64,000 bases of DNA from Odoribacter lunatus (GTDB taxonomy: Bacteria > Bacteroidota > Bacteroidia > Bacteroidales > Marinifilaceae): positions 57,369-121,368 of the forward strand of contig NZ_CALPCZ010000004.1 in NCBI RefSeq assembly GCF_943193135.1, written 5' to 3'. The translations under genes and the position numbers were made by a program. Every line of letters begins with the position of its first letter. Positions within the stretch are counted from its first letter, which is position 1. Below are positions 62,910 through 64,000 of the stretch, one piece after another. The notes under the pieces are model-generated. The model ran no database searches. It worked only from the letters and a program-made list of their open reading frames with translations, and had not been told where the DNA came from.

Positions 62910-63548
62910 TTATCTAAAAAAAGGATTGTGTCTTTTCTCCCCACCGATAGTCGTCATCGGCCCATGTCCCGGAATTACTTTCACATCATCTTCCAATACA
63001 AACAAACGCTCCCGAATACCCGACAACAATTTTTCACCGTCACCGCCCGGAAAATCCGAACGCCCCACACTTCCCGCAAACAACACATCTCCCGTTACCA
63101 ATATCTTATCCTTTCGGTTATAAAAACAAAGTCCGCCCGGAGAATGCCCCGGTATGGCTATCACTTCCAGGCTTGTATTCCCAAAAACAACCACATCCCC
63201 ATCCTGCAAATACGTCCCGACTGCCGGAGGCTGGGCTATTCCGGAAATCCCTAGCATCGCGGCAAAACTAACCGCATGTTCTATCAGGAAATCATCTTCC
63301 CGGCTGGCCTGTGTCTCCAAATGATACGTATCTTTCATAAACTCATTTCCGAAAATATGGTCGGGATGCAAATGAGTATTCAACAACACCTTCGGTACCA
63401 ACCCCCTCTTCTCCAAGAAAGAAACCAACATCTCCCGCTCCTTTTCGGTAAAACAACCGCAATCAACCACAGCCGCTTCCCGGGTATCATCATACAAGAC
63501 AACCGTATTCTCCTCCCACGGATTATTCACAAAAATCTGCACCTCCAT
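62910..63548 (-). CDS. MBL-fold hydrolase, glyoxalase II-like
   Basis: The 212-aa protein has the metal motif THLHPDH (~58-64), then IPGHSPG (~134-140), VTGDVLFAGS (~151-160) and VIPGHGP near 191-197. It belongs to the group of hydroxyacylglutathione-hydrolase-like enzymes; the substrate in this organism, which may lack glutathione, is unknown. It is the first gene of the MBL-mtnN-luxS unit, whose spacing (4 nt and 1 nt) implies one transcript. Confidence 0.85.
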   Translation of the reverse strand: MEVQIFVNNPWEENTVVLYDDTREAAVVDCGCFTEKEREMLVSFLEKRGLVPKVLLNTHLHPDHIFGNEFMKDTYHLETQASREDDFLIEHAVSFAAMLGISGIAQPPAVGTYLQDGDVVVFGNTSLEVIAIPGHSPGGLCFYNRKDKILVTGDVLFAGSVGRSDFPGGDGEKLLSGIRERLFVLEDDVKVIPGHGPMTTIGGEKRHNPFFR

Positions 63549-63655
63549 ATTTCATCATTTTCTTTATCTGCAAAAATCGCTAAGAAATTCCACATTTTCA
63601 ACTTTTCTCCTCTCTAACTTTCCGGGCCTTTTCTCCTTTTAGAACTTTTTTCTTT

Positions 63656-63901
63656 ATATTTGTCCTGTTGTGGCAGAGAGACCTGCCGTAATTGAAATAT
63701 TATTTTGAAGCGTTTAGCTTTATCCTTATTCAGGAAATCGCCAATTTTCAGCATAGTAGGGATAATCAGTACAAACGCTCACGTTTGCCGTATATATGTA
63801 ATGTATATAATGGTTAGGCGTGGGTAACTGTTTATTTACTATGCGGGTGTTTGGCGATACCTCTGAATAGATAAACTAAAGTTCCCACGCTTTCTTTTTG
63901 T
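63656..63901 (+). ncRNA. Unidentified structured RNA with three hairpins
   Basis: TATATTTG (63656-63663) is a -7 element with a start expected near 63670. Hairpin 1 pairs GGCAG (63672-63676) with CTGCC (63683-63687), extendable outward. Hairpin 2 pairs GCGTTT (63710-63715) with AAACGC (63773-63778), with inner TTATCC/GGATAA. Hairpin 3 pairs GCGTGGG (63818-63824) with CCCACGC (63884-63890) and is followed by a T run (63891-63899), so the RNA probably ends there. It may be a stand-alone small RNA or a leader acting on the gene at 63952. No known riboswitch or 6S signature was recognised. Confidence 0.5.
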
Positions 63902-63951
63902 TATAAACCTACCTTTCCGGGGACTTTCAAGGTGCTAAGTAATTTCTTGAT

Positions 63952-64000
63952 ATGAAAAAATTAATCAAGTGTGCCGGATTACGGGTGTCGTTTCTGCTTC
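63952..64000 (+). CDS. Start of an unidentified gene, cut by the window edge
   Basis: ATG 63952 opens MKKLIKCAGLRVSFLL, a typical basic and hydrophobic signal-peptide start, and runs to the window end. It lies 51 nt after the T run of the upstream RNA hairpin. The product cannot be identified. Confidence 0.5.
   Translation, partial: MKKLIKCAGLRVSFLL

Noticed and set aside
62240..62917. 225-codon open frame opposite mtnN
   Set aside because: It has no recognisable domain and lies opposite a clear enzyme gene in a tight operon; antisense shadow.
63656..63901. 6S RNA, tmRNA or a known riboswitch for the structured RNA
   Set aside because: No tmRNA tag frame or tRNA-like ends, no TPP, cobalamin or SAM box; the three separate stems do not make one long 6S hairpin.

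Overview
The window is from a member of the Bacteroidales (phylum Bacteroidota). It has the family set of that order: an outer-membrane TonB-type receptor with a carboxypeptidase-like N-terminal domain, DUF3244- and DUF4251-type small secreted proteins, a PUR-type DUF3276 protein and a Rho with a long disordered insert. Bacteroidota promoter elements (TTTG at -33, TAnnTTTG at -7) recur, as do MOBP-type mob genes typical of Bacteroides mobilizable elements. Genus cannot be fixed from sequence reading alone.

Layout. 1-6.7 kb is chromosomal: small secreted and LytTR-type genes, a TPR lipoprotein regulator, a phosphoglycolate phosphatase-type HAD enzyme, and a receptor/uracil-DNA-glycosylase pair. 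7.4-31.5 kb is a dense toxin-antitoxin and defence island. It holds an AbiE pair, three hipBA loci, a tripartite hipBST locus, a decayed orphan XRE antitoxin, a Fic enzyme with a small partner, an AAA ATPase (DUF4143), and a three-gene KAP-DUF262-DUF262/HNH cassette flanked by ~177-bp direct repeats. Many gene fragments lie between them (ATPase, RhuM twice, GNAT, IS ends). 31.5-36 kb adds a fused AriA-AriB (PARIS-like) ATPase/nuclease, an IS remnant and a DUF2075 helicase with a PD-(D/E)XK-like N-terminus.

36-51.5 kb looks like a mobilizable element: relaxase, MobC, an excisionase-like HTH protein, a tyrosine integrase and a multi-HTH protein next to the 3' end of mnmE. Its cargo is a 1625-aa exonuclease-RecQ-UvrD fusion and a 1136-aa SIR2 protein resembling DSR-type anti-phage sirtuins. 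51.5-64 kb is chromosomal housekeeping: mnmE, a DUF4251 protein, rho, rsmG, a flippase-like membrane protein, rsmA, mgtE, an arginine deiminase-family gene, a PUR protein, and the tight operon MBL hydrolase-mtnN-luxS. It ends in a structured RNA candidate and the first codons of another gene.

The strongest candidates for new biology are the KAP-DUF262-DUF262/HNH cassette, the single-chain PARIS-like gene, and the SIR2 plus exonuclease-RecQ-UvrD pair carried on a mobilizable element. At the DNA level the most regular signal is a set of three palindromic operators spaced exactly 41 bp apart in front of hipBST, followed by AAAGTGTA box arrays at ~32-bp spacing. All functions are read from motifs and context; no database search was possible.
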